Assembly (NCBI GenBank): GCA_019347715.1
Contig: JAHWKU010000006.1
Location: 51,179-115,178, forward strand
Direction of reading: 5' to 3'
Length of the DNA stretch: 64,000 bases
Origin: Actinomycetota bacterium
Lineage (GTDB): Bacteria > Actinomycetota > CADDZG01 > JAHWKV01
Positions within the stretch are counted from its first letter, which is position 1; every line of letters begins with the position of its first letter. The position numbers and the translations under genes are program-made. This document shows, one piece after another, positions 8,736-17,148 of this stretch. Below the pieces are notes generated by a model. That model ran no database searches and was not told where the DNA came from. It saw only the letters and a program-made list of their open reading frames with translations.

Positions 8736-9758
8736 ATGGCAGATCTAGCTCTCGACGCGATGCACAAATGGCTGATGGAATTAGGCAATGAAGGACGGTC
8801 AGGCCGGACGCTGGAAGCCTACGAGGCAGACGTGTCCGACACCCTGGGCTTCATCTCTGATCAGATCGGTGTGTCCCTCGACAAGCTTTCTTTGGACCAG
8901 GTGGATCGCGACGTCCTTGTAGCTGCCATCGCAGAATTCAGGACCAGGCCCGATCCCCGCTTCAAACGTCATCCCGAGCACTCCCCCAGACAGCGCTCCC
9001 CTGCCCGGGTAGCCCGGAGGCTGGCTGCAATCAAGGTGTTTTTCAAATGGGCCTACGGGACCGGTCGCATCGCGTCCGACCCAGCGGCTTTGCTCAAGTC
9101 ACCCAAGCGAACGAAGCGTCTTCCCAAAGCCCTAGAACCGGGCGCGGCTCGTTCGGTGATGAAGGCGGCTCAGGAGAGCCGATGGCCGGAGAGAGATCAG
9201 CTGATCGTTATCCTGGCTCTCACCACCGGTCTCAGACTGGAAGAGATGGCCACCCTCAAAGTCAGCGATCTTTCTGGAGATCCTCTCGAAGCCCTAAACG
9301 TCGTCGGTAAAGGCAACAAGGAGCGCCGCCTCCCGATCCCAGAAGTAACTCAGCAGGCCCTGGCCGCATACCTTCCAACAAGAGCCAAGCGTTTGCGAGA
9401 GATGGGCCTCGACGCCAAGACCCTCTTCGTCTCCACCCGACCGAGGCGGATCGGTGGCACTGCGGATCAGCCGGTGATGGGAGTCGATGCAACGCGTGCC
9501 GGCATTGCATATGTGGTGGATCGAGTCCTGCGACAGGTGGGAGCACGCGTTCATGGGAGCCGAGTCCACGTTCTGCGCCACACCTTCGCAACACTCGGCC
9601 TGCGTCCGGATCCAGAAACCGGAATGCCGGCGTATTCGCTTAGACAGTTGCAGGCCGCCCTCGGACATTCCAATCTGTCTACGATTCAGGTCTACACGGA
9701 GGTATCGGACGCAGAGTTGGTAAAGGCCGCTTCTTCGCACCCTCTGGCTCAAAGCTGA
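8736..9758 (+). CDS. Tyrosine recombinase (XerC/XerD-like integrase)
   Basis: 340 residues read from the ATG at 8736 (MADLALDAMHKWL), chosen because the SAM-like core-binding domain begins there; an open frame extends to 8655 but adds low-complexity sequence. The N-terminal domain covers residues ~1-110 and the catalytic domain ~140-340. Catalytic residues are visible: Arg in TTGLRLEEMATL, Lys in VVGKGNKERRLPI, HxxR in HVLRHTFATLG, His in LGHSNLSTIQ and the nucleophile in IQVYTEV. It could resolve chromosome dimers or be a stray phage/element integrase. No att repeats or partner genes are evident. It sits next to the acquired-looking PCD-VOC gene and 4 bp before a metallophosphoesterase. Confidence 0.88.
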   Translation: MADLALDAMHKWLMELGNEGRSGRTLEAYEADVSDTLGFISDQIGVSLDKLSLDQVDRDVLVAAIAEFRTRPDPRFKRHPEHSPRQRSPARVARRLAAIKVFFKWAYGTGRIASDPAALLKSPKRTKRLPKALEPGAARSVMKAAQESRWPERDQLIVILALTTGLRLEEMATLKVSDLSGDPLEALNVVGKGNKERRLPIPEVTQQALAAYLPTRAKRLREMGLDAKTLFVSTRPRRIGGTADQPVMGVDATRAGIAYVVDRVLRQVGARVHGSRVHVLRHTFATLGLRPDPETGMPAYSLRQLQAALGHSNLSTIQVYTEVSDAELVKAASSHPLAQS

Positions 9759-9762
9759 GCGG

Positions 9763-11265
9763 ATGACCGAGGAGCTCAGTTTCAAGAAAAAGCTCTTGCG
9801 TGTCTGGAGTCGCGCCCGCACACGGCTTCCGTCTTGGACCCTCCCCGTCATTGCCGGAGCCATATCCGGTTTGGTGGCATGGGGTTTGCTGGGGACATTC
9901 ATCATTGACCTTGATCCGCTTGAAGCAGAAGTCCGGGTCATGCCTTCCCTTCAAAGCAAGACGGTGGTGGAGCTCCCCCCTCTCGGATCAGTTGAGGCCG
10001 AGACCCATTGGGTCCCCCTTCGCTTTTCCGTAAGACCGGTGGGTGTCGCCTTCACCCAACTGGAGCAATACATCTCCAGCCGCCCCACCGCCGAGGAGGT
10101 GACGCAAAGGCTGAGCGAGGCGATACGAGCTTGGATACCTGAGTTTTTTCTCTGGACGGCTCTGCTCGGAGCATTGGGCGGCCTTGTAGCAGCTGCGTTC
10201 TTGAGAAGCAAGATGAGGGAAGCGGCACTGGCGGTATTGGCCGGCGCTCTTCTACCCGTCCTGCTCCTGGCAGGCACCGTCTTCACCTATAGAGCCCAGG
10301 CCTTCAGGGAACCCGTCATAACAGGAAGCCTTACGGCCGCTCCTCAATTCGCCGGATCGCTGGAGAAGGCCTCGCGTCAGTTCGACATGTTCAGACGCCA
10401 GCTCGAGGTAATGGGAGCGACGGCATTCCGGTTGTACCGTTTCCTCGAAGACCAATCTGAGATTCCATCAGATGCGGTGAGAGTTCTTCATCTTGCCGAC
10501 ATCCATCTCAATCCTGTCGGTTACGACTTGGCAACATCCATCGCAGATGCCTTTCAGGTGAACCTGGTTATGGACAGCGGTGACACCACTCTCGAGGGTA
10601 GTGAGATCGAGTTGCCCTTCGTGCGAAACGCAGAGAGGTTCAGCGTTCCATACGTCTGGGTGCGAGGGAACCATGACTCCGACGCGGTGGGGGCGGAGCT
10701 GGCGACGGTTTCGAATGTAACGGTGCTGGCCGGAGAAACCATCACCATCGCCGGTCTGACCATATTCGGAATAGGAGATCCGGTTACCCCCGAGATGACC
10801 CGCACCCTCCCGATGCCAGAACAAACGGAGATCCGGCAACGATTTGCGTCGAAGGTAGAAGAGGTCTTCGAAGGGCTCACGGAAACTCCTGATATCGCGC
10901 TCGTGCACGATCGCTCGATCGCTTCCGGCCTGACCGGCCGTGTACCGTTCGTTCTTTCCGGACATGCGCATTGCACGAGGTGGATCTCTAGGGATGGGAC
11001 TCTTCTGCTTACGGTTGGTAGCGGTGGAGGCGGTTCATATTTAAGGGGCATCGCTCCGGACCTCAGTGCACCCGGCGGTGATCAGCCGTACGAGTTTCAA
11101 GTCCTGTATCTCCTGACCGATCCCACACGTTTGGTGGCGATCGATCGGATTCGGGCCGAGGATGGCGGTACTCGCCTGACACTCAATCGCCGGCAGTTCG
11201 AAGAGGGCGAAAACGTCGAGGAAAGCTCCGAACTGCTCTTCTCTTCTTGCCCTAGGGGCGTCTAG
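9763..11265 (+). CDS. Membrane-anchored metallophosphoesterase
   Basis: 500 residues. Two or three membrane spans lie in the first ~190 residues (PVIAGAISGLVAWGLLGTFI, FLWTALLGALGGLVAAAF, ALAVLAGALLPVLLLAGTVF). The calcineurin-like phosphoesterase domain starts near residue 240: VLHLADIHLNP (D-x-H), NLVMDSGDTT (GD), VRGNHDSD (GNHD), ALVHD and VLSGHAHCTRW (GHxH), so all metal ligands are present. The catalytic domain would lie on one face of the membrane and hydrolyse a phosphoester or nucleotide of unknown identity. It starts 4 bp after the recombinase and its 3' end overlaps the converging gene by 4 bp. Confidence 0.87.
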   Translation: MTEELSFKKKLLRVWSRARTRLPSWTLPVIAGAISGLVAWGLLGTFIIDLDPLEAEVRVMPSLQSKTVVELPPLGSVEAETHWVPLRFSVRPVGVAFTQLEQYISSRPTAEEVTQRLSEAIRAWIPEFFLWTALLGALGGLVAAAFLRSKMREAALAVLAGALLPVLLLAGTVFTYRAQAFREPVITGSLTAAPQFAGSLEKASRQFDMFRRQLEVMGATAFRLYRFLEDQSEIPSDAVRVLHLADIHLNPVGYDLATSIADAFQVNLVMDSGDTTLEGSEIELPFVRNAERFSVPYVWVRGNHDSDAVGAELATVSNVTVLAGETITIAGLTIFGIGDPVTPEMTRTLPMPEQTEIRQRFASKVEEVFEGLTETPDIALVHDRSIASGLTGRVPFVLSGHAHCTRWISRDGTLLLTVGSGGGGSYLRGIAPDLSAPGGDQPYEFQVLYLLTDPTRLVAIDRIRAEDGGTRLTLNRRQFEEGENVEESSELLFSSCPRGV

Positions 11266-11723
11266 GGGCCTATTAGTAACGAGCCCTGGATCTCCTGGGT
11301 CGTACCCCGTTGCAGTGAAAACTCGACCTGATCACTCCTGGATTCTTTAGCCGGGATACGACCGATGGATACCGGGATCTTTGACTGATTCTGCAGGGCC
11401 AGCTGAACGGTCCCCTGCCATAACAGGTCCGTGTCGTTTTGGATCTCTACGACCATCCTTATCGTCTCAGCCCCGCTTGCCCCTGCCCGAAGGTTCACTT
11501 TGAGTCCTCCGCAGAGGCCCTCTTCCTGACCTCGGGTGATTATCTGGGAACTGATCACCTGCGGCGGCCCCGTCTCGGGGACGATCATCGTGAAGGGGGC
11601 GGGGGTGGGCTCCTCGCAAGTCAGCACATGAGTCAGCCCCCTCAGTGAAGAGGACAGGATCGGAATAAGAAAGGCCCCGAGCATCGCAACAAGGGCGATC
11701 AGGGAGCGTTGTGAGAGCAGCAT
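11262..11723 (-). CDS. Small secreted or membrane-anchored protein of unknown function
   Basis: About 153 residues with one N-terminal hydrophobic segment (LIALVAMLGAFLIPILSS) that could be a signal peptide or anchor, followed by a soluble domain of alternating beta-like stretches (IRMVVEIQNDTDLLWQGTVQLAL, SLQRGTTQEIQGSLLI). The domain pattern resembles an immunoglobulin-like fold of the kind found in extracellular accessory proteins, but I do not recognise a family. Two cysteines (CEEP and LCGG) could form a disulfide outside the cell. Start taken as the ATG at 11723; a GTG one codon upstream is equally possible. It lies alone between two unrelated blocks. Confidence 0.55.
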   Translation of the reverse strand: MLLSQRSLIALVAMLGAFLIPILSSSLRGLTHVLTCEEPTPAPFTMIVPETGPPQVISSQIITRGQEEGLCGGLKVNLRAGASGAETIRMVVEIQNDTDLLWQGTVQLALQNQSKIPVSIGRIPAKESRSDQVEFSLQRGTTQEIQGSLLIGP

Positions 11724-11750
11724 CACGTCTAGTCTACGACGGCCGCGGGC

Positions 11751-13214
11751 TCAGCCTGTGAGTTCTTTGGCCAGCTCCGGAGTCCATCGAAGTCGTAGCT
11801 GGCGGGCAGCTCGCGCTTCGTCCAAACGTCCGACCGGGGTCGTGGTCGGAGCAGAATGCAGGAGGTCTGGCTCTGATTCGGCCTCATCGCTGATCTGAAG
11901 GAGAGCCTTTCCGAGAGCATCGAGGGTCTGCTTTGATTCCGTTTCGGTCGGCTCGATCATGAGGGACTCTTCTACCACCAGCGGAAAGTAAACCGTTGGA
12001 GGGTGAAATCCGAGATCGATCAGCCTCTTGGCGACATCCATCCCGCGTACCCCGAGCTTCTTGAAGCGTCTGGCGGTAGAGACAAACTCGTGCATGCACA
12101 ATCCCGGATGCGCCAGTGGATATTTCGATTCGATGATCGTTCGAAGATAATTCGCGTTCAAGACCGCTCGCTCGGAGACTTTCTTGAGACCCTCTCCTCC
12201 GAGGGCCCGGTAATACGCGTAGGCGCGGGCAACTATTCCGAAGTTCCCGTGAAATCCGTGAATGCGCCCAATGGAGTCGGGACGGTCTGGGTCCCAGAAG
12301 TAGTTGCAGGAGGACTCGTCAAACTCGACCATCGGCGCCGGAAGAAATCTCTCGAGTCTCTCGGTGACCGCAACGGGCCCGGCTCCGGGCCCTCCCCCAC
12401 CGTGGGGAGTCGAGAAGGTCTTGTGCAGGTTCATGTGAACGATGTCGAACCCCATGTCACCAGGCCGGACCTTGCCCATGATCGCATTGAGGTTGGCGCC
12501 GTCGAAGTAGAGCAGGCCTCCCACCGAGTGCATCGCCTTGGCGATCTTCTCGATGTCTTTTTCGAAAAGACCAAGGGTGTTGGGGTTCGTGAGCATGATG
12601 CCGACGATGGTTTCGTCCAGCGCATCCTCGAGGGCCGCGAGATCCACCAGACCCCTGTCGTCCGACGGTACCTGACGCACCTGATACCCCGCGAGCCGGA
12701 CGCTCGCAGGGTTGGTGCCGTGGGCGGAATCCGGGATGAGAACGGTTTTGCGGGGATCGCCGTTTGACTGGTGAAACGCGCGCATGATGAGCAGTCCGGT
12801 CAGTTCGCCATGGGCTCCAGCCGCCGGCTGAAAGGTCACCCTCTTCATCCCGGTGATCTCCGCCAGTGCCCTTTCCATCTCCCAGAGCATTGCCAGCGCG
12901 CCCTGGGCGTCCGCTTCGTTTTGCCATGGATGAAGATTTCTTAGTCCCGGCAGCGACGCGATCTGCTCGTTGATCTTCGGGTTGTACTTCATCGTGCAGC
13001 TGCCCAGTGGATAAGCGCCGACATCAATGGCCCAGTTCTTCTGTGACAGACGGGTGTAGTGCTGAACCAGGTCGCGCTCTGACACTTCAGGGAGGGCGGG
13101 CGGCGTTTTCCGCAACAGATGGCTTGGGATGGCAGGCTCGTTTTCTTCTACTCCCGCTTGCGGGATGGTCGATGCGCGTCGGCCGCTGACCGACAGGTCG
13201 AAGATCGTCTGCAT
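11751..13214 (-). CDS. gcvPB: Glycine dehydrogenase (decarboxylating) subunit 2, P-protein
   Basis: 487 residues from the ATG at 13214. That start overlaps the gcvPA stop as TGATG and is preceded by GGAGGTGG nine bases upstream, which decides it against the longer open frame. The PLP-binding segment MNLHKTFSTPHGGGGPG carries the Schiff-base lysine, and the N-terminal EVSERDLVQHYTRLS and YPLGSCTMKYNPK motifs are typical of the beta subunit. With gcvPA it decarboxylates glycine and loads the aminomethyl group onto lipoylated GcvH in the cytoplasm. It is the last gene of the gcvT-gcvPA-gcvPB run. Confidence 0.96.
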   Translation of the reverse strand: MQTIFDLSVSGRRASTIPQAGVEENEPAIPSHLLRKTPPALPEVSERDLVQHYTRLSQKNWAIDVGAYPLGSCTMKYNPKINEQIASLPGLRNLHPWQNEADAQGALAMLWEMERALAEITGMKRVTFQPAAGAHGELTGLLIMRAFHQSNGDPRKTVLIPDSAHGTNPASVRLAGYQVRQVPSDDRGLVDLAALEDALDETIVGIMLTNPNTLGLFEKDIEKIAKAMHSVGGLLYFDGANLNAIMGKVRPGDMGFDIVHMNLHKTFSTPHGGGGPGAGPVAVTERLERFLPAPMVEFDESSCNYFWDPDRPDSIGRIHGFHGNFGIVARAYAYYRALGGEGLKKVSERAVLNANYLRTIIESKYPLAHPGLCMHEFVSTARRFKKLGVRGMDVAKRLIDLGFHPPTVYFPLVVEESLMIEPTETESKQTLDALGKALLQISDEAESEPDLLHSAPTTTPVGRLDEARAARQLRLRWTPELAKELTG

Positions 13215-14539
13215 CAGGCAACCACCTCCGCAAGGACTTTGGCGAGACCCTCTATGTCCTCGGCCGTTCTCGTTTCGGTGACGGCTACCAAAATGCAATT
13301 TTCGAGGCCATCGAAACGCTCAAGGCTAGGGCCTACCAGGTATCCACGGTCCGCAAGCTGTCTGGCAACCTCAGCAGATCGCCCAGGTACTTGCAGTACG
13401 AACTCCTTGAAGAAGGGCCCCTCGAACCGAAGGGAGCATCCCGAAACGGATGACAGGAGCTGGGCGGCGTAGCGGGTTCGTGCGAGGCAAGTCTCACCGA
13501 GTTCCTTGAGACCTTGGGGGCCGAGCCAAGACAGGTACACCGTCGCCACTATGGCCATGAGGGTTTGATTCGTGCAGACGTTGGAGTTGGCCTTCTCGCG
13601 CCTGATGTGCTGCTCGCGCGCCTGCAGCGTCAGGACGAAGCCGGGCTGACCATTGGAATCGAGTGTTGCACCGGTAATCCTTCCGGGAACTCTTCTGACG
13701 TGCTCGGTCTTCGTAGCAAAAAGGCCGAGGTATGGGCCTCCGAACATCAGCTCGTTTCCGAGCGACTGTCCCTCTCCTGTGACGACGTCGGCTCCCAGCG
13801 CGCCGGGAGTTTCAAGGACTCCTGCCGAAAGAGGGTCGAAGTGCACGATCAAAAGCGCCCCTGCTTCATGAGCCTTTTCCGCGATCGCGGGAAGGTTTTC
13901 GATCATTCCAAAGAAATTGGGTTGCCCTACTATCACGCAAGCTGCTTGATCGAGGCCTTGCAGGCGCGTCACGCCGTCAGAAGCCGAGGCGGTGACGAAC
14001 TCATATCCAGGCCCGGCGCCAAACGTCTCCATCACTTCTCGATAATTGGGGTTGATCGCCTCGCTCACGACTACCCTGCTGCGGCCGGTCATACCAGCGG
14101 CCAGATTGACTGCTTCGACGAGTGAGCTCGCGCCGTCATAGAGGCTCGCATTCGAGACTTCCATCCCGGTCAGCTCACAGACCATGGTCTGGAACTCGAA
14201 TAGAGCTCCCAGTACTCCCTGGGAGAGTTCCGGCTGATATGGGGTGTATGAGGTGGCGAACTCGGCCCGGTAGGCCAGATGGCGGACGGGGGCCGGTATG
14301 TAGTGCTCGTATGCTCCCCCACCGGCAAAACATTTGAGCTCTTCAACCGATCGGTTTTTCCTGGCGAGAGAGGCCACCTGATCCATGACCTCCATCTCGG
14401 TCAAGGGCTTTGCGAGATCGAGATCGCGACCGAGTCTCAGTCCCTCTGGGACCTCTCTAAACAGATCTTCGACCGTCGACACGCCGATCGTTCGGAGCAT
14501 CTGGTCGATGTCTTCCTGCGTATGCGGGGTGTAATCCAT
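13214..14539 (-). CDS. gcvPA: Glycine dehydrogenase (decarboxylating) subunit 1, P-protein
   Basis: 441 residues, the usual length for the alpha subunit of split P-proteins. The start YTPHTQEDIDQMLRTIGV and the block FAGGGAYEHYIPAPVRHLA, then TSYTPYQPELSQGVLGALFEFQ, are hallmarks of GcvPA. It pairs with GcvPB to form the heterotetrameric P-protein, which catalyses PLP-dependent glycine decarboxylation. The ATG overlaps the gcvT stop by one base and its own stop overlaps the gcvPB ATG, so the three subunits should be made in a fixed ratio. The split alpha/beta form differs from the single-chain GcvB/GcvP of mycobacteria. Confidence 0.96.
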   Translation of the reverse strand: MDYTPHTQEDIDQMLRTIGVSTVEDLFREVPEGLRLGRDLDLAKPLTEMEVMDQVASLARKNRSVEELKCFAGGGAYEHYIPAPVRHLAYRAEFATSYTPYQPELSQGVLGALFEFQTMVCELTGMEVSNASLYDGASSLVEAVNLAAGMTGRSRVVVSEAINPNYREVMETFGAGPGYEFVTASASDGVTRLQGLDQAACVIVGQPNFFGMIENLPAIAEKAHEAGALLIVHFDPLSAGVLETPGALGADVVTGEGQSLGNELMFGGPYLGLFATKTEHVRRVPGRITGATLDSNGQPGFVLTLQAREQHIRREKANSNVCTNQTLMAIVATVYLSWLGPQGLKELGETCLARTRYAAQLLSSVSGCSLRFEGPFFKEFVLQVPGRSAEVARQLADRGYLVGPSLERFDGLENCILVAVTETRTAEDIEGLAKVLAEVVA

Positions 14540-15615
14540 CAGCTTTCTATAAAGGGCGGGGTTACTACCTTCATACGAAGCTCTCTACCTCTCACCTCCA
14601 CGGTGAGCAGTGTTCCTTCCTGGGCGAGCTCGGTAGGAACATAACCCATGGCGATGCCCTTCGAGAGCGTCGGGGAAAAGTTCCCACTCGTTAGCTCCCC
14701 CACCTTTGCCCCTTGATGCAAGATGGGGTATCCCTCTCTTGGGATCTCGCGGCCCTCTGCCAACAGCCCGACCAGCTTTCGCTGGGGTCCGGAGTCCCTG
14801 ACTTCGAGGACTGCCTCGCGGCCGGTAAACGATGCTTTATCCCACCGGATGAGCCACGAAAGGCCGGCCTCGACGGGATTGGTCTCCTCGTCGATCTCGT
14901 GGCCGTGCAGCGGGTAGCCCATCTCCAGCCGGAGGGTGTCTCGGGCCCCCAGGCCCGTGGGCAGCAGGCCTCTGGCTTCCCCGGCCTCGATCAAGGGCTT
15001 CCAAATCTCTACGGTCCGCTCCCAAGGAACAAAGAACTCGAGAGTGAACTCGCCGGTGTACCCGGTGCGGGCGACTAAAACCGGCGTTCCTGCGATGTCG
15101 AACTCTGCGAACGAATGAAGCCTGAGGTCGGCAGCCTCGGGACAGATGGACACCCCGATCTCTTTCGCCTCCCGGCCGGAAAGAGCCAGGATGGCCCACT
15201 TCATCCTGGCGTCCTCAACCGTTATTCCCTTGGGAGCGGCGTCCTTCATGACTTCCATGACTTTCAAGGTATTGGAGGCATTGGGGACAAGGAGCAGCTG
15301 GTCCGGAAGACGGTAGACGAAGATGTCGTCGACGATTCCACCGCCAGGGTTCAGGATCAGGTTGTAGCCCGCCTTCCACTCGGGAAGCTCCTGCACCTTG
15401 CCTGGAAGCAGCGAGTCCAGGAAATCGACCGAACCTTCTCCGGAAACGACGAGCTTTCCGAGATGCGAGACGTCGAAGAGTCCTGCTGCCTCTCGGACCG
15501 CGCGGTGTTCTGCGATGACTCCCGAATATTTCAGGGGCATCTCCCAACCCCCAAATTCAGTGAGCTTCGCTCCTAGACGCAGATGCTCCTCATGGAGCGG
15601 AGACTTGAGAGTCAC
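14539..15615 (-). CDS. gcvT: Aminomethyltransferase, glycine cleavage T-protein
   Basis: 358 residues. It begins with SPLHEEHLRLGAKLTEFGGWEMPL and has GGGIVDDIFVYRLPD, a tetrahydrofolate-binding-fold signature, and a C-terminal barrel with GYVPTE. It transfers the methylene unit from aminomethyl-lipoyl GcvH to tetrahydrofolate, releasing ammonia. The start is a GTG at 15615 whose last bases form a GTGA overlap with the stop of the upstream small nuclease-like gene, so it appears to be translationally coupled to that gene. It is the first recognised enzyme gene of the gcvT-PA-PB run; gcvH is 4.5 kb upstream on the same strand. Confidence 0.95.
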   Translation of the reverse strand: MTLKSPLHEEHLRLGAKLTEFGGWEMPLKYSGVIAEHRAVREAAGLFDVSHLGKLVVSGEGSVDFLDSLLPGKVQELPEWKAGYNLILNPGGGIVDDIFVYRLPDQLLLVPNASNTLKVMEVMKDAAPKGITVEDARMKWAILALSGREAKEIGVSICPEAADLRLHSFAEFDIAGTPVLVARTGYTGEFTLEFFVPWERTVEIWKPLIEAGEARGLLPTGLGARDTLRLEMGYPLHGHEIDEETNPVEAGLSWLIRWDKASFTGREAVLEVRDSGPQRKLVGLLAEGREIPREGYPILHQGAKVGELTSGNFSPTLSKGIAMGYVPTELAQEGTLLTVEVRGRELRMKVVTPPFIES

Positions 15616-16013
15616 TCACTTCCCGCGGAGGCCTCGGCGTGCTGACTCGGCTCTTCGAGACCGTATTTCACGAGAAGGTTCAAGTAGTCGCGCTGGTAAA
15701 AGATCTTGCACTTGACGTCTGGATAAAGCTCTCTCAACCGTCTCACCTTCCGGTTCTTCTTGGTAACGAGCTTTTGATTAAGGGTGGTTATCTCGATGTA
15801 GAGATCATATTGCGGGAGATAAAAGTCGGGAGTGAACCTCTGAGTAGGAACTCCGTCGCGATCCCATTCGATGTCGAATGAACGGGGCTCGTATCTCCAC
15901 TCGATCTGGTAGAAGTCGAGGAGCTTAGCGAACTGTCTCTCGGAGTTGTGAGCGAAATCTTCGTGCTCGCTGTGAAGCCTTCCGTCGAGGTGAGCGTCGA
16001 CGATGAGTATCAG
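15612..16013 (-). CDS. Small PD-(D/E)XK-nuclease-like protein, probable CTG start
   Basis: The frame is open with no stop from inside the upstream MerR gene down to TGA at 15612-15614, but it has no in-frame ATG, GTG or TTG. The CTG at 16013 forms a CTGA overlap with the MerR stop; GGGGAGGA lies directly before it, too close for ideal spacing, so ATA or ATC a few codons on are alternatives. The 133-residue product has a nuclease-like core: Glu25 in SERQF, Asp63 in RFTPDFYLPQYD, Glu74 in LYIEITT, and lysines at 81-89. The classic ExK lysine is replaced by Thr (EIT). Activity is therefore uncertain; it may be a nuclease-fold binding protein. Its stop overlaps the gcvT start by 4 nt. Confidence 0.7.
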   Translation of the reverse strand: MILIVDAHLDGRLHSEHEDFAHNSERQFAKLLDFYQIEWRYEPRSFDIEWDRDGVPTQRFTPDFYLPQYDLYIEITTLNQKLVTKKNRKVRRLRELYPDVKCKIFYQRDYLNLLVKYGLEEPSQHAEASAGSE

Positions 16014-16486
16014 TCCTCCCCGAGAGCCTTGCTGTCCGGCTTGGATGGAGCTTCTTCTTCGGGCCTTCGCAGCTCTGAGACCGATGCCTGCACTTCGTCC
16101 ATGACGGGGCGGACTGCGATGCCGAAAACCCCTTGGCCCTTCCGAAGCAGGTCCATCACCTCGTTGGCTGAGTGAAGCGCGTAAACCGATCGTCCGTCGC
16201 TGGCGATAGTGACATCACTCATGTTCTGCCCCGTTGTTTGAAGATACTCGACGGCCTCGCGAACGCGCTGCAGACTGACACCTGCGTCCAATAGTTTCTT
16301 GATGAGCTTCAGTCTCACTAGATCTTCGAAGGCGTAAAGCCTCTGGCTTCCGGATCCTTGGGCCGGCTGAAGGCTCGGGGCTACAAGTTCGGTTCGCGCC
16401 CAATAGTCGAGCTGGCGATAGCTGATCCCTACGATCTTGCAGACCTGCGGTCCTCGAAAACCTGGTTCCGAGACATCTGTTGCCAC
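16010..16486 (-). CDS. MerR family transcriptional regulator (Rv1830-like position)
   Basis: 158 residues from the GTG at 16486, chosen because GGAGGGAG sits seven bases upstream; the frame extends further to 16549 without support. The MerR winged helix is at residues ~10-80: QVCKIVGISYRQLDYWARTELV, then RLYAFEDLVRLKLIKKLLDAGVSL. The C-terminal half (SDVTIASDGRSVYALHSANEVMDLL, split here) is a short effector or dimer region with no cysteines, so it is not a metal sensor. In M. tuberculosis a comparable MerR gene lies next to gcvB; here it directly precedes the gcvT-containing run and may control it. Confidence 0.85.
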   Translation of the reverse strand: MATDVSEPGFRGPQVCKIVGISYRQLDYWARTELVAPSLQPAQGSGSQRLYAFEDLVRLKLIKKLLDAGVSLQRVREAVEYLQTTGQNMSDVTIASDGRSVYALHSANEVMDLLRKGQGVFGIAVRPVMDEVQASVSELRRPEEEAPSKPDSKALGED

Positions 16487-16610
16487 TCGAAGCTCCCTCC
16501 GTGTAATTACGTGGGAGTCACGGTACGGCCCGGCGCTTAGCGGTGTCAAGGATTCTCAGACGGGATAACCGTTAAGTTGATGTTGAGAGTCGTGCTGGAC
16601 CGACGTGCCT

Positions 16611-17102
16611 CTAGCCCTGAAAGTCTTCTGGGTTCACTTTTTCCAGGAATCTTCGGAATTCCTCTACCGTGGCCTCCGGGTCGCCGTCCTCGTCGTCTTC
16701 CTCGCGGATCATGATGCTTGCCTCGGTCAGAACCTCCTCCTCAGCGTAAATCGGGACTCCAGTTCTAACCGCCAGTGCGATGGCGTCGGAAGGACGCGCA
16801 GAAACTTCGAACCGAGAACCGTTGTGCACCAGGTTGATGAGCGCGTAAAAAGTGCCTCCCCTCAATTCGGTGATCGCAATCTGTTCCAGGGAAATACCGA
16901 CCTCGTCGATCAGGCTTTTCATCAAGTCGTGGGTCATCGGCCGGGCGGTAACAACTCCTTGCAGAGCGAAGGCGATGGCGGTTGCCTCTACGGCGCCGAT
17001 GAATATGGGGAGGAAACGCTCCCCGTCCTTTTCCTTGAGGAGAACGATGGGAGTGTTGCTCGGCAACTCCACCCGTACTCCGACCAGACTCAACTCAACC
17101 AT
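16611..17102 (-). CDS. DUF151 bifunctional nuclease family protein
   Basis: 163 residues starting at ATG 17102 (MVELSLVGVRVELPSNTPIV). Family signatures include KDGERFLPIFIGAVEATAIAF, RPMTHDLMKSLIDEVG and the conserved YALINL and RPSDAIALAVRTGVPIYA blocks. An acidic tail (EEDDEDGDPEA) follows. DUF151 proteins have been reported as nucleases in plants and Thermotoga, but the cellular role in Actinomycetota is open. The gene stands between the MerR gene and hpt in the same order as Rv1828-Rv1830 of M. tuberculosis. The 124-bp gap to the next MerR start could hold a promoter; none is clear. Confidence 0.9.
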   Translation of the reverse strand: MVELSLVGVRVELPSNTPIVLLKEKDGERFLPIFIGAVEATAIAFALQGVVTARPMTHDLMKSLIDEVGISLEQIAITELRGGTFYALINLVHNGSRFEVSARPSDAIALAVRTGVPIYAEEEVLTEASIMIREEDDEDGDPEATVEEFRRFLEKVNPEDFQG

Positions 17103-17148
17103 AAGAGCATCTCACCTCGCCCGAAGCGTAGCATCCCCCGGGGCTCCA

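Noticed and set aside
9294..9941. 215-residue - strand frame opposite the recombinase and phosphoesterase start
   Set aside because: Spans the recombinase catalytic domain on the other strand; no motif.
12003..12767. 254-residue open frame on the + strand opposite gcvPB
   Set aside because: It lies wholly inside a gene with clear PLP-enzyme motifs; the product has no family look and is a shadow of GC-rich codons.
15639..15881. 80-residue + strand frame
   Set aside because: It is the reverse complement of the small PD-(D/E)XK-like gene, which has motif and coupling support.
14539..16549. Glycine riboswitch upstream of the gcv genes
   Set aside because: gcvT starts inside an overlap with another gene, leaving no leader; no tandem aptamer pattern is visible near gcvH either.
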